Assembly: GCF_963378075.1 (NCBI RefSeq)
Contig: NZ_OY726394.1
Coordinates: forward strand, 1,426,001 to 1,490,000
Origin: Mycolicibacter sp. MU0083
GTDB taxonomy: Bacteria > Actinomycetota > Actinomycetes > Mycobacteriales > Mycobacteriaceae
DNA: 64,000 bases
Direction of reading: 5' to 3'
Below the pieces are notes generated by a model. It saw nothing but the letters and a program-made list of their open reading frames with translations, searched no databases and was not told the DNA's origin. Shown in pieces: positions 9,659-17,630 of this stretch. A program made the translations under genes and the position numbers. Position 1 is the stretch's first letter. Each line of letters opens with the position of its first letter.

Positions 9659-9748
9659 CCTCGCCCGGCTTCGCCGCGCTCGCGATCACCGCTGGGTTGA
9701 TGGCGGTGACCCGCCTCGCCCGGCTTCGCCATGCTCGCGATCACCGCT
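9659..9748. repeat. 35-bp direct repeat, two copies
   Basis: CCTCGCCCGGCTTCGCC followed by GCTCGCGATCACCGCT occurs at 9659-9693 and 9714-9748, differing at only two positions and separated by 20 bases of similar composition. It lies between the divergent trehalase and small membrane protein genes. The arms contain partly self-complementary segments (GCGAGC/GCTCGC type). Confidence 0.75.
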
Positions 9749-9760
9749 AAGGTAGGCGGG

Positions 9761-9958
9761 GTGGTTGGCTTCCTGCGCTGGTGGGACGGTGTCGAGCTGT
9801 GGCTCTCCGGGCTCGGATTCGTCGTGCAGACCGCAGTGGTGATGCCGGTGGTGCTGCTGCTGGCCTACGGTCTGGCGTGCGCGCTGGACGCGATGCTCGG
9901 GGAGGGAATCAAAGTGCGGGACCGCTTTCGTCCCGGTCGCAACGGTGGAGCGCCCTGA
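9761..9958 (+). CDS. Small membrane protein (Rv2401A-like)
   Basis: 65 residues with one clear transmembrane helix at about 19-42 and a basic C-terminal tail (KVRDRFRPGRNGG), predicting the tail in the cytoplasm. I chose the GTG at 9761, preceded by GGCGGG, rather than the ATG at 9731, which lies inside the 35-bp repeat. The position upstream of the sulfate transporter matches Rv2401A in M. tuberculosis. Function unknown. Confidence 0.6.
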   Translation: MVGFLRWWDGVELWLSGLGFVVQTAVVMPVVLLLAYGLACALDAMLGEGIKVRDRFRPGRNGGAP

Positions 9959-10035
9959 TGCCGCGTTCACAGGTGACCCTGGCCTTGGTCGGCTTGATGG
10001 CCCTGGTGATCATCAGCTGGCTGCTGACCCGCTGA
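9958..10035 (+). CDS. 25-residue single-helix micro-ORF
   Basis: The ATG overlaps the stop of the preceding gene (ATGA), suggesting translational coupling. The peptide has MPRSQ, then a hydrophobic helix of 18 residues, ending WLLTR. It has the form of a small membrane subunit partnered with the upstream membrane protein. No homologue is recalled. Confidence 0.45.
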   Translation: MPRSQVTLALVGLMALVIISWLLTR

Positions 10036-10069
10036 CCGCGCGGCCTCGGGGGAGGCGGCCGACCTCTGT

Positions 10070-10075
10070 TATGCT
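10070..10075 (+). promoter_or_regulatory. -10 element for leaderless transcript of the cysteine leader
   Basis: TATGCT at 10070-10075 fits the mycobacterial TANNNT -10 element. Seven bases separate it from the ATG at 10083, the spacing expected when transcription starts on the A of the start codon. Confidence 0.6.
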
Positions 10076-10082
10076 TCCCCGC

Positions 10083-10181
10083 ATGTTCGCAGCGACCGGT
10101 GACCGGCGGCGCCCCCTGGTGGCGTTCCCGATGCACACCGTGACTACTTCCGCTGTGGCCGACGTGCACTGTTGTCGCTGA
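10083..10181 (+). CDS. Leaderless regulatory peptide ending in Cys-Cys (subI operon leader)
   Basis: 32 residues, MFAATGDRRR...VADVHCCR, with tandem TGT TGT cysteine codons just before the stop. No Shine-Dalgarno is visible; a -10 element sits so that the ATG would be the 5' end of the mRNA. Short leaderless ORFs with polycysteine tails upstream of sulfur operons have been described in mycobacteria as cysteine-responsive attenuators: ribosomes slow at the Cys codons when cysteine is scarce and so expose the next ribosome site. Here the peptide lies 128 bases before subI. The role is inferred from position and codons. Confidence 0.65.
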   Translation: MFAATGDRRRPLVAFPMHTVTTSAVADVHCCR

Positions 10182-10242
10182 TCCTGCACCCGTCGGCGCA
10201 GCGCTGTCGTCATTGTTGACGCACGATCTGTAGCAGCCAACG

Positions 10243-10303
10243 CCTTTCGCGATCCGACGGACACGCATTCTTGCCGACGTCCATACGGTTTCGCCCGGAA
10301 AGG
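10243..10303 (+). promoter_or_regulatory. Anti-SD / SD pairing upstream of subI
   Basis: CCTTTC at 10243-10248 is complementary to GAAAGG at 10298-10303, the core of the subI Shine-Dalgarno, across a loop of about 49 bases. It lies between the Cys-Cys leader peptide and the subI ATG and could hold the ribosome site closed until the leader is stalled. Confidence 0.4.
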
Positions 10304-10309
10304 TCACCA

Positions 10310-11341
10310 ATGCCCAACACCATTGCGCGCAGAGTCGCGCTGGCACTGGCCGCCGCCATGGCGGCCACCACGCTTGCCGGGTGTGGAGGCGGTCCCAGTG
10401 ATGTGGTCGGGGGCGCCGAGCGTTCGGATGCGCACACCACGTTGACGCTGGTCGCCTACGCGGTTCCCGAGCCCGGCTGGAGCAAGGTGATTCCGGCCTT
10501 CTACGACACCGAGGCGGGTGCCGACGTCCAGGTCGTCACCTCCTACGGCGCCTCGGGCGACCAGTCGCGTGGTGTCGCCAACGGCAAACCTGCGGACATC
10601 GTGAACTTCTCGGTGGAACCCGACGTCACTCGCCTGGTGAAGGCGGGCAAAGTGGCCGAGGACTGGAACGCCGACGTCACCAAGGGCATCCCGTTCGGCT
10701 CGGTGGTGACCCTGGTGGTGCGGCAGGGCAACCCCAAACGCATCAAGGACTGGGACGACCTGCTGCGGCCCGGGGTCGAGGTGATCAGCCCCAGCCCGCT
10801 GAGCTCGGGATCGGCCAAGTGGAACCTGCTGGCCCCGTACGCGGTCAAGAGTGCCGGCGGCAAGGACCCGCAGGCCGGCCTGGATTTCATCGACAAGCTG
10901 GTCGGTGACCATTTCAAACTGCGCCCCGGTTCCGGACGCGAAGCCACCGACGTATTCCTGCAGGGCAGCGGGGACGTGTTGATCAGCTACGAGAACGAGG
11001 CCATCGCGGTCGAGCGCAAGGGCAAGCCGGTGGAGCACATCAACCCATCGCAGACCTTCAAGATCGAGAACCCGCTGGCGGTGGTGACGGACAGCCGGAA
11101 TCTGGACACCGTCACCGCGTTCAAGAACTTCCAGTACACGGCCACCGCGCAACGACTCTGGGCCGAAGCCGGCTTCCGCCCCGCCGATCCGAGCATCGCC
11201 GCCGAGTACCGGCCGGTGTTCCCGGACCCGGACAAGCTGTGGACGATCGCCGATCTCGGCGGCTGGGATGTCGTCGACGACAGCCTGTTCGACAAGGAGA
11301 ACGGCGCCATCACCAAGCTCTACACCCAGGCCACCGGATGA
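10310..11341 (+). CDS. subI: Sulfate ABC transporter, substrate-binding lipoprotein
   Basis: 343 residues. The signal peptide has the lipobox LAGC at about residues 21-24, so this is a membrane-anchored binding protein. The body follows the sulfate/thiosulfate-binding family, with TLTLVAYAVPEPGWSKVIPA, SYGASGDQSRGV and the anion-binding SPSPLSSGSAKWN segment. The ATG at 10310 follows GGAAAGG by 6 bases; an upstream in-frame start at 10271 lacks such a site. The cysT start overlaps its stop. It captures sulfate outside the membrane for CysT/CysW/CysA1. Confidence 0.93.
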   Translation: MPNTIARRVALALAAAMAATTLAGCGGGPSDVVGGAERSDAHTTLTLVAYAVPEPGWSKVIPAFYDTEAGADVQVVTSYGASGDQSRGVANGKPADIVNFSVEPDVTRLVKAGKVAEDWNADVTKGIPFGSVVTLVVRQGNPKRIKDWDDLLRPGVEVISPSPLSSGSAKWNLLAPYAVKSAGGKDPQAGLDFIDKLVGDHFKLRPGSGREATDVFLQGSGDVLISYENEAIAVERKGKPVEHINPSQTFKIENPLAVVTDSRNLDTVTAFKNFQYTATAQRLWAEAGFRPADPSIAAEYRPVFPDPDKLWTIADLGGWDVVDDSLFDKENGAITKLYTQATG

Positions 11342-12195
11342 GCGAGGTGGTGGTGACCGAAGCGACCCGGTCCGGTGAAGGCGGGCCGCCGGTCTCTTCG
11401 GGGCTGCGCCGCGAGGGTGCCTCGCTGCGGGTGGGTGCCGCGGTCGTGTGGCTGTCCCTGATCGTCTTGGCGCCGCTGGCCGCGATCACCTGGCAGGCCG
11501 GCGGCGGAGGCTGGAAGGCATTCCAGTTGGCGGTCACCTCGCACGCCGCGCTGCAGTCGTTCCGGGTGACGTTGACGATCGCGGTCGGGGTCACCGTGGT
11601 CAATGTGGTGTTCGGCCTGTTGATCGCCTGGGTACTGGTGCGCGACGACTTCGTCGGCAAGCGCTTCATCGATGTGATCATCGATCTGCCCTTCGCGCTG
11701 CCCACCATCGTCGCCAGCCTGGTGATGCTCGCGCTGTACGGGCCCGCCAGCCCGGTGAACGTGCACCTGCAGCACACCGCCTGGGGCGTGGGATTGGCCC
11801 TGGCGTTCGTCACGCTGCCGTTCGTGGTGCGCGCGGTACAGCCCGTGCTGCTGGAGATCGACCGCGAAGTGGAAGAGGCCGCCGCATCGCTGGGCGCCTC
11901 GGGCCCGACGATCTTCCGCGTGGTGGTGCTGCCGTCGCTGCTGCCGGCGCTGTTGACCGGAGCAGGGCTGGCGTTCTCGCGGGCTATCGGCGAATTCGGT
12001 TCGGTGGTGTTGATCGGCGGCGCGGTGCCCGGCAAGACCGAGGTGTCCTCGCAGTGGATCCGCACCCTGATCGAGAACGACGACCGCACCGGTGCCGCGG
12101 CGATCTCCCTGGTACTGCTGGCGATCTCCTTCCTGGTCCTGCTCGGGTTGCGGGTGGTGGGGGCACGGGTGACCAAGCGGCAGGAGAACTCCTGA
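11338..12195 (+). CDS. cysT: Sulfate ABC transporter permease CysT
   Basis: 285 residues, with a hydrophilic N-terminus of about 30 residues and then six hydrophobic segments. The permease coupling loop EEAAASLGASGPTIFRVVVLP near residue 190 contacts the ATPase. The ATG overlaps the subI stop (ATGA), showing translational coupling. It forms a heterodimeric membrane channel with CysW, encoded one base downstream, to import sulfate for cysteine synthesis. Confidence 0.93.
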   Translation: MSEVVVTEATRSGEGGPPVSSGLRREGASLRVGAAVVWLSLIVLAPLAAITWQAGGGGWKAFQLAVTSHAALQSFRVTLTIAVGVTVVNVVFGLLIAWVLVRDDFVGKRFIDVIIDLPFALPTIVASLVMLALYGPASPVNVHLQHTAWGVGLALAFVTLPFVVRAVQPVLLEIDREVEEAAASLGASGPTIFRVVVLPSLLPALLTGAGLAFSRAIGEFGSVVLIGGAVPGKTEVSSQWIRTLIENDDRTGAAAISLVLLAISFLVLLGLRVVGARVTKRQENS

Positions 12196-12196
12196 C

Positions 12197-13012
12197 ATGA
12201 CGTCGTCGCCGGCAATCCGCTACCTGTTCCGCTTCCTGGCGGTGACCTATCTGGGGCTGCTGTTGATCGTCCCGGTGTCGTTGATCCTGTGGCGCAGTTT
12301 CGAGCCGGGTCTGGGACAGTTCTTCGCCTATATCTCCACCCCGGCGGCGATCTCGGCACTGCAGTTGTCGCTGCTGGTGGTCGCGATCGTGGTTCCGCTC
12401 AACGTCGTCTTCGGTATCCCCACGGCGTTGGTGCTGGCCCGCAGCAAGTTTCGCGGCAAGGGTGTGCTGCAGGCGGTCATCGATCTGCCGTTCGCGGTCT
12501 CGCCCGTGATCGTCGGTGTGGCGCTGATCGTGCTGTGGGGGTCGGCCGGACTGCTGGGCTTCGTGGAGAACGACTGGGGCATCAAGATCATCTTCGGACT
12601 GCCCGGGATCGTCTTGGCCAGCATCTTCGTCACCCTGCCCTTCGTGATCAGGGAAGTCGAACCGGTGCTGCACGAACTGGGCACTGACATGGAGGAAGCG
12701 GCGGCGACGCTGGGTTCCAACGCCTGGCAGACGTTCTGGCGGATCACGCTGCCCTCCATTCGCTGGGGGCTGACCTACGGGATCGTGCTGACCGTGGCCC
12801 GGACCCTGGGTGAGTACGGGGCGGTGCTGATCGTGTCGTCCAATCTGCCCGGCAAGTCGCAGACGCTGACGCTGCTGGTGTCCGACCGCTACAACCGCGG
12901 TGCCGAATACGGCGCCTACGCCTTGTCCACATTGCTGATGTCGGTATCGGTGCTGGTTCTGATCGTTCAGGTGGTGCTCGATATGCGGCGGGCCGGAAAG
13001 GGAGACAAATGA
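12197..13012 (+). CDS. cysW: Sulfate ABC transporter permease CysW
   Basis: 271 residues with six membrane segments. The ATPase coupling loop [20 protein letters not shown] lies near residue 165, followed by [20 protein letters not shown], typical of CysW. The ATG lies one base after the cysT stop and the gene overlaps cysA1 by four bases. It partners CysT in the sulfate importer. Confidence 0.93.
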   Translation: MTSSPAIRYLFRFLAVTYLGLLLIVPVSLILWRSFEPGLGQFFAYISTPAAISALQLSLLVVAIVVPLNVVFGIPTALVLARSKFRGKGVLQAVIDLPFAVSPVIVGVALIVLWGSAGLLGFVENDWGIKIIFGLPGIVLASIFVTLPFVIREVEPVLHELGTDMEEAAATLGSNAWQTFWRITLPSIRWGLTYGIVLTVARTLGEYGAVLIVSSNLPGKSQTLTLLVSDRYNRGAEYGAYALSTLLMSVSVLVLIVQVVLDMRRAGKGDK

Positions 13013-14025
13013 GCAACGCAATCTCGGTGCGCGGAGCGAACAAGCGTTACGGCGACTTCGTCGCACTGGACAACGTCGACTTCGAGGTGCCCGCCGGTTC
13101 GCTGACGGCGCTGCTGGGACCCAGTGGTTCGGGGAAGTCGACGTTGCTGCGCGCGATCGCCGGCCTGGACCACCCGGACAGCGGCACCGTCACCATCAAC
13201 GGCGTCGACGTCACCGGCATCTCGCCGCAGCGCCGGGGCATCGGGTTCGTCTTCCAGCACTACGCGGCGTTCAAGCACATGACGGTCCGCGACAACGTGG
13301 CGTTCGGGTTGAAGATCCGCAAGCGGCCCAAGGCTGAAATCAAGGAGAAGGTCGACAACCTGCTGGAAGTGGTGGGGCTCAGCGGTTTTCAGACGCGTTA
13401 CCCGAACCAGCTCTCCGGCGGCCAGCGTCAGCGGATGGCGCTGGCGCGAGCGTTGGCGGTGGACCCCAAGGTGCTGCTGCTCGACGAGCCGTTCGGCGCG
13501 CTGGACGCCAAGGTCCGTGAAGACCTTCGGGCCTGGCTGCGTCGCCTGCACGACGAGGTGCACGTCACCACCGTGCTGGTCACCCACGACCAGGCCGAGG
13601 CCCTCGACGTCGCCGACCGCATCGCCGTGCTCAACCAGGGGCGCATCGAGCAGTTGGGCACCCCGACCGAGGTCTACGACGCCCCGGCGAACGCGTTCGT
13701 GATGTCGTTCCTGGGGGCGGTCTCCTCACTCAACGGCGCCCTGGTCCGCCCGCATGACATCCGGGTCGGACGCACCCCCGACATGGCGGTCGCCGCGGCC
13801 GACGGCGCCGACGCGGTCGGCGTGGTCCGTGCCGTCGTCGAGCGGGTGGTAGCGCTCGGTTTCGAGGTCCGGGTCGAGCTGACCGACGCCGCCACCAAGG
13901 TGCCGTTCATCGCGCAGATCACCCGCGGCGACGCCGAAGCGCTCAAGCTGGCCGAGGGTGACACCGTCTACGTGCGAGCCACCCGGGTGCCGCCGCTGGC
14001 GGACGTGGAGCCGGCGCCGGCCTAG
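13009..14025 (+). CDS. cysA1: Sulfate ABC transporter ATPase CysA
   Basis: 338 residues. The nucleotide-binding domain has Walker [10 protein letters not shown] (about 38-46), Q-loop [10 protein letters not shown], signature LSGGQRQRM, Walker [13 protein letters not shown] and the switch His in [12 protein letters not shown]-terminal TOBE-like domain (about 245-335) is typical of CysA/MalK-type ATPases. ATG overlaps the cysW stop. It powers the CysT/CysW importer and is the last gene of the operon. Confidence 0.95.
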   Translation: MSNAISVRGANKRYGDFVALDNVDFEVPAGSLTALLGPSGSGKSTLLRAIAGLDHPDSGTVTINGVDVTGISPQRRGIGFVFQHYAAFKHMTVRDNVAFGLKIRKRPKAEIKEKVDNLLEVVGLSGFQTRYPNQLSGGQRQRMALARALAVDPKVLLLDEPFGALDAKVREDLRAWLRRLHDEVHVTTVLVTHDQAEALDVADRIAVLNQGRIEQLGTPTEVYDAPANAFVMSFLGAVSSLNGALVRPHDIRVGRTPDMAVAAADGADAVGVVRAVVERVVALGFEVRVELTDAATKVPFIAQITRGDAEALKLAEGDTVYVRATRVPPLADVEPAPA

Positions 14026-14100
14026 AGATCTGCTCGCGAGATCGGCTTCACGCAGGATTGGTTCGAGTAGCGCGCCGCGTCAGCGGGATCTCGCGGTCGG

Positions 14101-14820
14101 TCAGGCGGCGGCGATCCGGGCGGCGGCGAGTGCCGCTTCCACCCGGTCGAGCACCGTCGCCGCCACCAACCGGTGCGCGCCCAGCGGTTCGGCCATCGCG
14201 ATGCCGTTCCGAGCCGCGTAGCCGGCGATACCGTCGGTGATCCGGCCGTGCGCCAGGAACCACGGGGCGATCATCAGCCGGGTCGCGCCGCGCGCACGCA
14301 GACGGTCGACGGCTTCCGGTAGCGACGGCTGCGGTCCCTGGGTGGCGAACGCGACTTCCACGCCCGCCCAACGTGTTCCGTGGGACAGCGGGGCCGCGAT
14401 CCGTGCGGTACGGGCATTGGCCGCGGCGTGCGAGGAACCCACCGCCGCCACCACCACGCCGAGTTCGGGGTCGAACCGCGACGCACCGGCGGCCGTCAGG
14501 CGCTCGCCGAGCACCTGCACCAGCCGGTCGTCCTCGCCGAGCGTGGGGGCAATCTGCACCGCGGCGCCGGACTCGGCGATCACCGCCGGGATGTCGACCC
14601 TCGCGTGGTAGGCGCTGGCCAGCAGGAACGGGACGACCACGGCGTCGTCACCGACGTCGCGAAGCACGTCGCGCAGGTTCGGGGTGCTGTGTTCGCAGAA
14701 CGCCACCCACACGTCGTACTCCGGTGCCACCCGACGCAGATGTCCCGCGATCGCGTGCGTGTTGGCGGCCGAACGCGGATCCCGGCTGCCGTGCGCGGTC
14801 AGCACCAGGGTGGTGGTCAC
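14101..14820 (-). CDS. che1: Sirohydrochlorin ferrochelatase-like protein (Rv2393-like)
   Basis: 239 residues. TLVLTAHGSRDPRS at the N-terminus is the CbiX/SirB metal-site motif, and a second half-repeat contains VVAAVGSSHAAAN and LMIAPWFLAHGRI with its own His, so two CbiX-type halves are fused. It would insert iron into sirohydrochlorin to make siroheme, the cofactor of NirA two genes upstream. The GTG at 14820 overlaps the cysH stop (GTGA), so the three genes form one operon. An in-frame extension upstream lies inside cysH and is not a start. Confidence 0.85.
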   Translation of the reverse strand: MTTTLVLTAHGSRDPRSAANTHAIAGHLRRVAPEYDVWVAFCEHSTPNLRDVLRDVGDDAVVVPFLLASAYHARVDIPAVIAESGAAVQIAPTLGEDDRLVQVLGERLTAAGASRFDPELGVVVAAVGSSHAAANARTARIAAPLSHGTRWAGVEVAFATQGPQPSLPEAVDRLRARGATRLMIAPWFLAHGRITDGIAGYAARNGIAMAEPLGAHRLVAATVLDRVEAALAAARIAAA

Positions 14821-15548
14821 GAGGCGTGCAGCCCGCATTCGGTCTTGGCCAGGCCGGCCCAGCGTCCACTGCGCGGGTCGGCGCCCTCCGCCGGCTTCGC
14901 CGTGCACGGCGCGCAACCGATGGACGGGTACCCCTCGTCGACCAGCGGGTTGACCAGCACGTTGTTGTCGGCGATGTAGGCGTTGAACTCGTCGTCGCTC
15001 CACGCCGCGATCGGGTTGACCTTCACCAGCCCGAACTGCTCGTCGAAGCTGATCAACGGAGCGTTGGCGCGGGTCGGCGCCTCCACCCGACGCAACCCGG
15101 TCACCCATGCCGAATAACCGCGCAGCGTGCGGGCCAGGGGCTCGACCTTGCGCAGTTTGCAGCACAGGGCCGCATTGGAGGAGAACAGGTCCTTGCCGTG
15201 GGCGGCGTCCTGCTGGGCCACGGTCTGCTCCGGGGCGACGTTGACCAACTGGATGTCATACATCGCCTCGACCGCGTCGCGGGTACCGATGGTCTCGGCG
15301 AAGTGGTAACCGGTGTCGAGGAACAGCACCGGCACCCCGGCGCGGACCTTGGCCGCCAAGTCCACCAGCACCGCGTCTGCCATGTTGGAGGCCACCACGT
15401 AGTTGCAGGTGGCACCGCCGCGCGGGCCGTTGACCCCGCCGAAGTGCTCGTTCGTCCACTCCAGCAGTTCGGTGGCGCCGGCCCCGTCGAGCTCGGCCGC
15501 CCCCTGGGCGGCCAGTGCCCGCAGCTCGTCTTCGCTGTGGGCCCTCAT
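14817..15548 (-). CDS. cysH: Adenosine 5'-phosphosulfate reductase
   Basis: 243 residues from the ATG at 15548, which overlaps the nirA stop (ATGA). CysH reduces activated sulfate to sulfite. The Cys pair in NAALCCKLRKV and the later GCAPCTAKP are the 4Fe-4S ligands that mark APS (not PAPS) reductases, and the C-terminal ECGLH carries the catalytic Cys. VLFLDTGYHF is the substrate-binding core. It works between the sulfate importer across the convergent gap and NirA. Confidence 0.94.
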   Translation of the reverse strand: MRAHSEDELRALAAQGAAELDGAGATELLEWTNEHFGGVNGPRGGATCNYVVASNMADAVLVDLAAKVRAGVPVLFLDTGYHFAETIGTRDAVEAMYDIQLVNVAPEQTVAQQDAAHGKDLFSSNAALCCKLRKVEPLARTLRGYSAWVTGLRRVEAPTRANAPLISFDEQFGLVKVNPIAAWSDDEFNAYIADNNVLVNPLVDEGYPSIGCAPCTAKPAEGADPRSGRWAGLAKTECGLHAS

Positions 15549-17230
15549 CGCAGGTCGTCCTCCTCGGCCCGCACCGCCCACTGCGCAAAACGCTCACCGG
15601 CGTTGCGCTGCTTGATGAAGTTGCGCACCACCCGCTCGATGTAGTCGCCCAGTTCGGCGCTGTACACCTTGTGCTGGCGTAGTTTGCGGCCGAACCCGCT
15701 GTCGGCGCCGAGGCTGCCGCCGAGGAGCACCTGGAAGCCGGGGACCGAATTGCCGTTGCCGTCGTCGACCATCTGGCCCTTGAACCCGAGGTCGGCCACC
15801 TGAATGCGGGCGCAGGAGTTGGGGCACCCGTTGATGTTGACCGTGACCGGCACGTCCAGCAGCGCGTTGAGGTCGTCGAGGCGCTGCTCGAGTTCGGGGA
15901 CCAGGCTCTGTGCGCGCACCCGGGTCTCGACGAACGACAGCTTGCAGTACTCCAGCCCGGTGCAGGCCATCAGGTTGCGCCGCCACGGCGACGGGTTGGC
16001 CGGCAGGCCCAGTGCGTCCAGCTCGGCGAGCAGTCCGTCGAGCTTCTCGTCGGGCACGTCGAGGATGACCAGCTTCTGGTAGGGGGTGAAGCGGGCCCGG
16101 TCCGAGCCCACCTGCTCCATCAGCTCGGCGACCTTGAGCAGAATCTCACCGTTGACCCGACCGGAGATCGGGGCCACCCCGACCGCGTTGTGGCCGTTGC
16201 GGGTCTTCTGCACCCCGACGTGATCGATGGTGGCGGTGGGCTGCGCCGGCGCCGGTCCGTCGATCAGCGGGCGCTTGAGGTATTCGGTCTCGAGGACTTC
16301 GCGGAACTTCTCCGGCCCCCAGTCCTTGACCAGGAATTTCAGCCGGGCCTTGGACCGCAGCCGGCGGTAACCGTAGTCCCGGAACAGCGCGGTGACCGCT
16401 TCCCAGACGTCGGGCACCTCGTCCAGCGGCACCCAGGCGCCGAGGCGCTGGGCCAGCATCGGGTTGGTGGACAGCCCGCCGCCGACCCACAGGTCCAGGC
16501 CCGGGCCGTGCTCGGGGTGGTTGACGCCGACGAACGAGACGTCGTTGATCTCGTGCGCCACGTCGGGCAGGCCCGAGACCGCGGTCTTGAACTTGCGCGG
16601 CAGGTTGGCGTACTCGGGGTTGCCGATGTAGCGGCGGACGATCTCGTCCAGGGCGGGGGACGGGTCGAGCACCTCGTCGAGGGACTCGCCGGCCAGCGGT
16701 GAACCGAGCATGCCGCGCGGGCAGTCGCCGCAGGCCTCGGTGGTCTGCAGGCCGACCGCATCCAGGCGGTCCCAGATCTCGGGAACCTTCTCGATCTCGA
16801 TCCAGTGGTACTGCAGGTTGTTGCGGTCGGAGATGTCGGCGGTGTTGCGCGCGAAGTCGACCGAGATCTGACCGAGGGTCCGCATCGCCTCCGCGGACAG
16901 CGGCTTGCCGTCGCAGCGCACCCGCATCATGAAGTACTTGGCTTCCAGCAGGTCGGCGTTCTCGTCGCCGGTGAAGGTGCCGTCGTAGCCCTGCTCGCGC
17001 TGGGTGTAGAGGCCCATCCAGCGGAAACGGCCGCGCAGGTCGTCCTTGGCGATCGAGTCGAAGCCCTGCTTGGAATAGACGTCGACGATGCGGGCCCGCA
17101 CGTTGAGGGCCGGGTCCTCTTGCTTGAACTGCTCGTTGTGGTTGACCGGTTCGGTCTCACCGAGCGCCCACTGGGCTTCGCTGCGCTTGGGCTTGGCTTT
17201 GGCCGGCGGAGCAGTCGGGGTGGCGGTCAT
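15545..17230 (-). CDS. nirA: Siroheme/4Fe-4S sulfite reductase (NirA/SirA)
   Basis: 561 residues, the family length. Ferredoxin-dependent sulfite reductase converts sulfite to sulfide for cysteine. The 4Fe-4S/siroheme cysteines are visible in CTGLEYCKLS and GCPNSCARIQ in the C-terminal half. TEACGDCPRGMLGSPLAG in the N-terminal half holds the Cys that in mycobacterial NirA is cross-linked to a Tyr. The ATG at 17230 follows an AAAGGAG site that is itself locked in a hairpin, with an upstream cysteine-rich leader ORF, so translation is probably cysteine-regulated. First gene of nirA-cysH-che1. Confidence 0.95.
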   Translation of the reverse strand: MTATPTAPPAKAKPKRSEAQWALGETEPVNHNEQFKQEDPALNVRARIVDVYSKQGFDSIAKDDLRGRFRWMGLYTQREQGYDGTFTGDENADLLEAKYFMMRVRCDGKPLSAEAMRTLGQISVDFARNTADISDRNNLQYHWIEIEKVPEIWDRLDAVGLQTTEACGDCPRGMLGSPLAGESLDEVLDPSPALDEIVRRYIGNPEYANLPRKFKTAVSGLPDVAHEINDVSFVGVNHPEHGPGLDLWVGGGLSTNPMLAQRLGAWVPLDEVPDVWEAVTALFRDYGYRRLRSKARLKFLVKDWGPEKFREVLETEYLKRPLIDGPAPAQPTATIDHVGVQKTRNGHNAVGVAPISGRVNGEILLKVAELMEQVGSDRARFTPYQKLVILDVPDEKLDGLLAELDALGLPANPSPWRRNLMACTGLEYCKLSFVETRVRAQSLVPELEQRLDDLNALLDVPVTVNINGCPNSCARIQVADLGFKGQMVDDGNGNSVPGFQVLLGGSLGADSGFGRKLRQHKVYSAELGDYIERVVRNFIKQRNAGERFAQWAVRAEEDDLR

Positions 17231-17235
17231 CGATT

Positions 17236-17252
17236 CTCCTTTGTAAAAGGAG
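17236..17252 (-). promoter_or_regulatory. Hairpin sequestering the nirA ribosome binding site
   Basis: On the minus strand CTCCTTT-TAC-AAAGGAG forms a perfect 7-base stem with a 3-base loop. The downstream arm, AAAGGAG, is the nirA Shine-Dalgarno, five bases before the ATG at 17230. Closed, it would block translation initiation. It lies about 90 bases after the stop of the cysteine-rich leader. Confidence 0.75.
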
Positions 17253-17342
17253 CTGGCGGGATTGCGCGCAGTTCACCGGCGACTGTCCGGCGACGCAGAT
17301 CCGGCGGCCAGCTGGAAAATACAGGTGGGCGGTCCTACGACA

Positions 17343-17438
17343 TCAAGGCAGACAGCGACAGCTGCAAACACGCTTGAGATCGATATGCCGCCGGGCCACC
17401 AGGGCAACCCCGGATGCGGTGCAGTAGGCGGCGGTCAC
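17343..17438 (-). CDS. Leaderless regulatory peptide with CSCRC tail (nirA operon leader)
   Basis: 31 residues starting at GTG (17438) and ending RVCSCRCLP: three Cys codons in five just before the stop, plus one earlier (AAYCTAS). There is no Shine-Dalgarno; the GTG is 7 bases downstream of CATAAT, so the mRNA probably starts on the start codon. As with the subI leader, the layout matches the polycysteine leaderless attenuators reported in mycobacteria, with stalling at Cys codons opening the hairpin over the nirA ribosome site. Function inferred. Confidence 0.7.
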   Translation of the reverse strand: MTAAYCTASGVALVARRHIDLKRVCSCRCLP

Positions 17439-17445
17439 ACCGGCG

Positions 17446-17451
17446 ATTATG
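17446..17451 (-). promoter_or_regulatory. -10 element of the nirA leader transcript
   Basis: CATAAT (minus strand) matches TATAAT at five of six positions and lies 7 bases before the GTG at 17438, consistent with leaderless transcription. The roughly 180 bases from here to the 17631 gene hold promoters for the divergent genes but no other ORF I can support. Confidence 0.65.
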
Positions 17452-17630
17452 CCATGGATACCGAAAATCTTCCCTACCGGCGCAAAGTTGTGATCAGCGT
17501 GAGCAAAACTCATCTGGGGCCCGACTGCCGCGGCGGTCGGACCGGGGGAACGGAACGGAACGGCTCGGGGCGGTGCGCCTGACGGCGGGCCACCGTCAAC
17601 GAAAAGCCGATCGGAAGGCGGGTGGGACAG

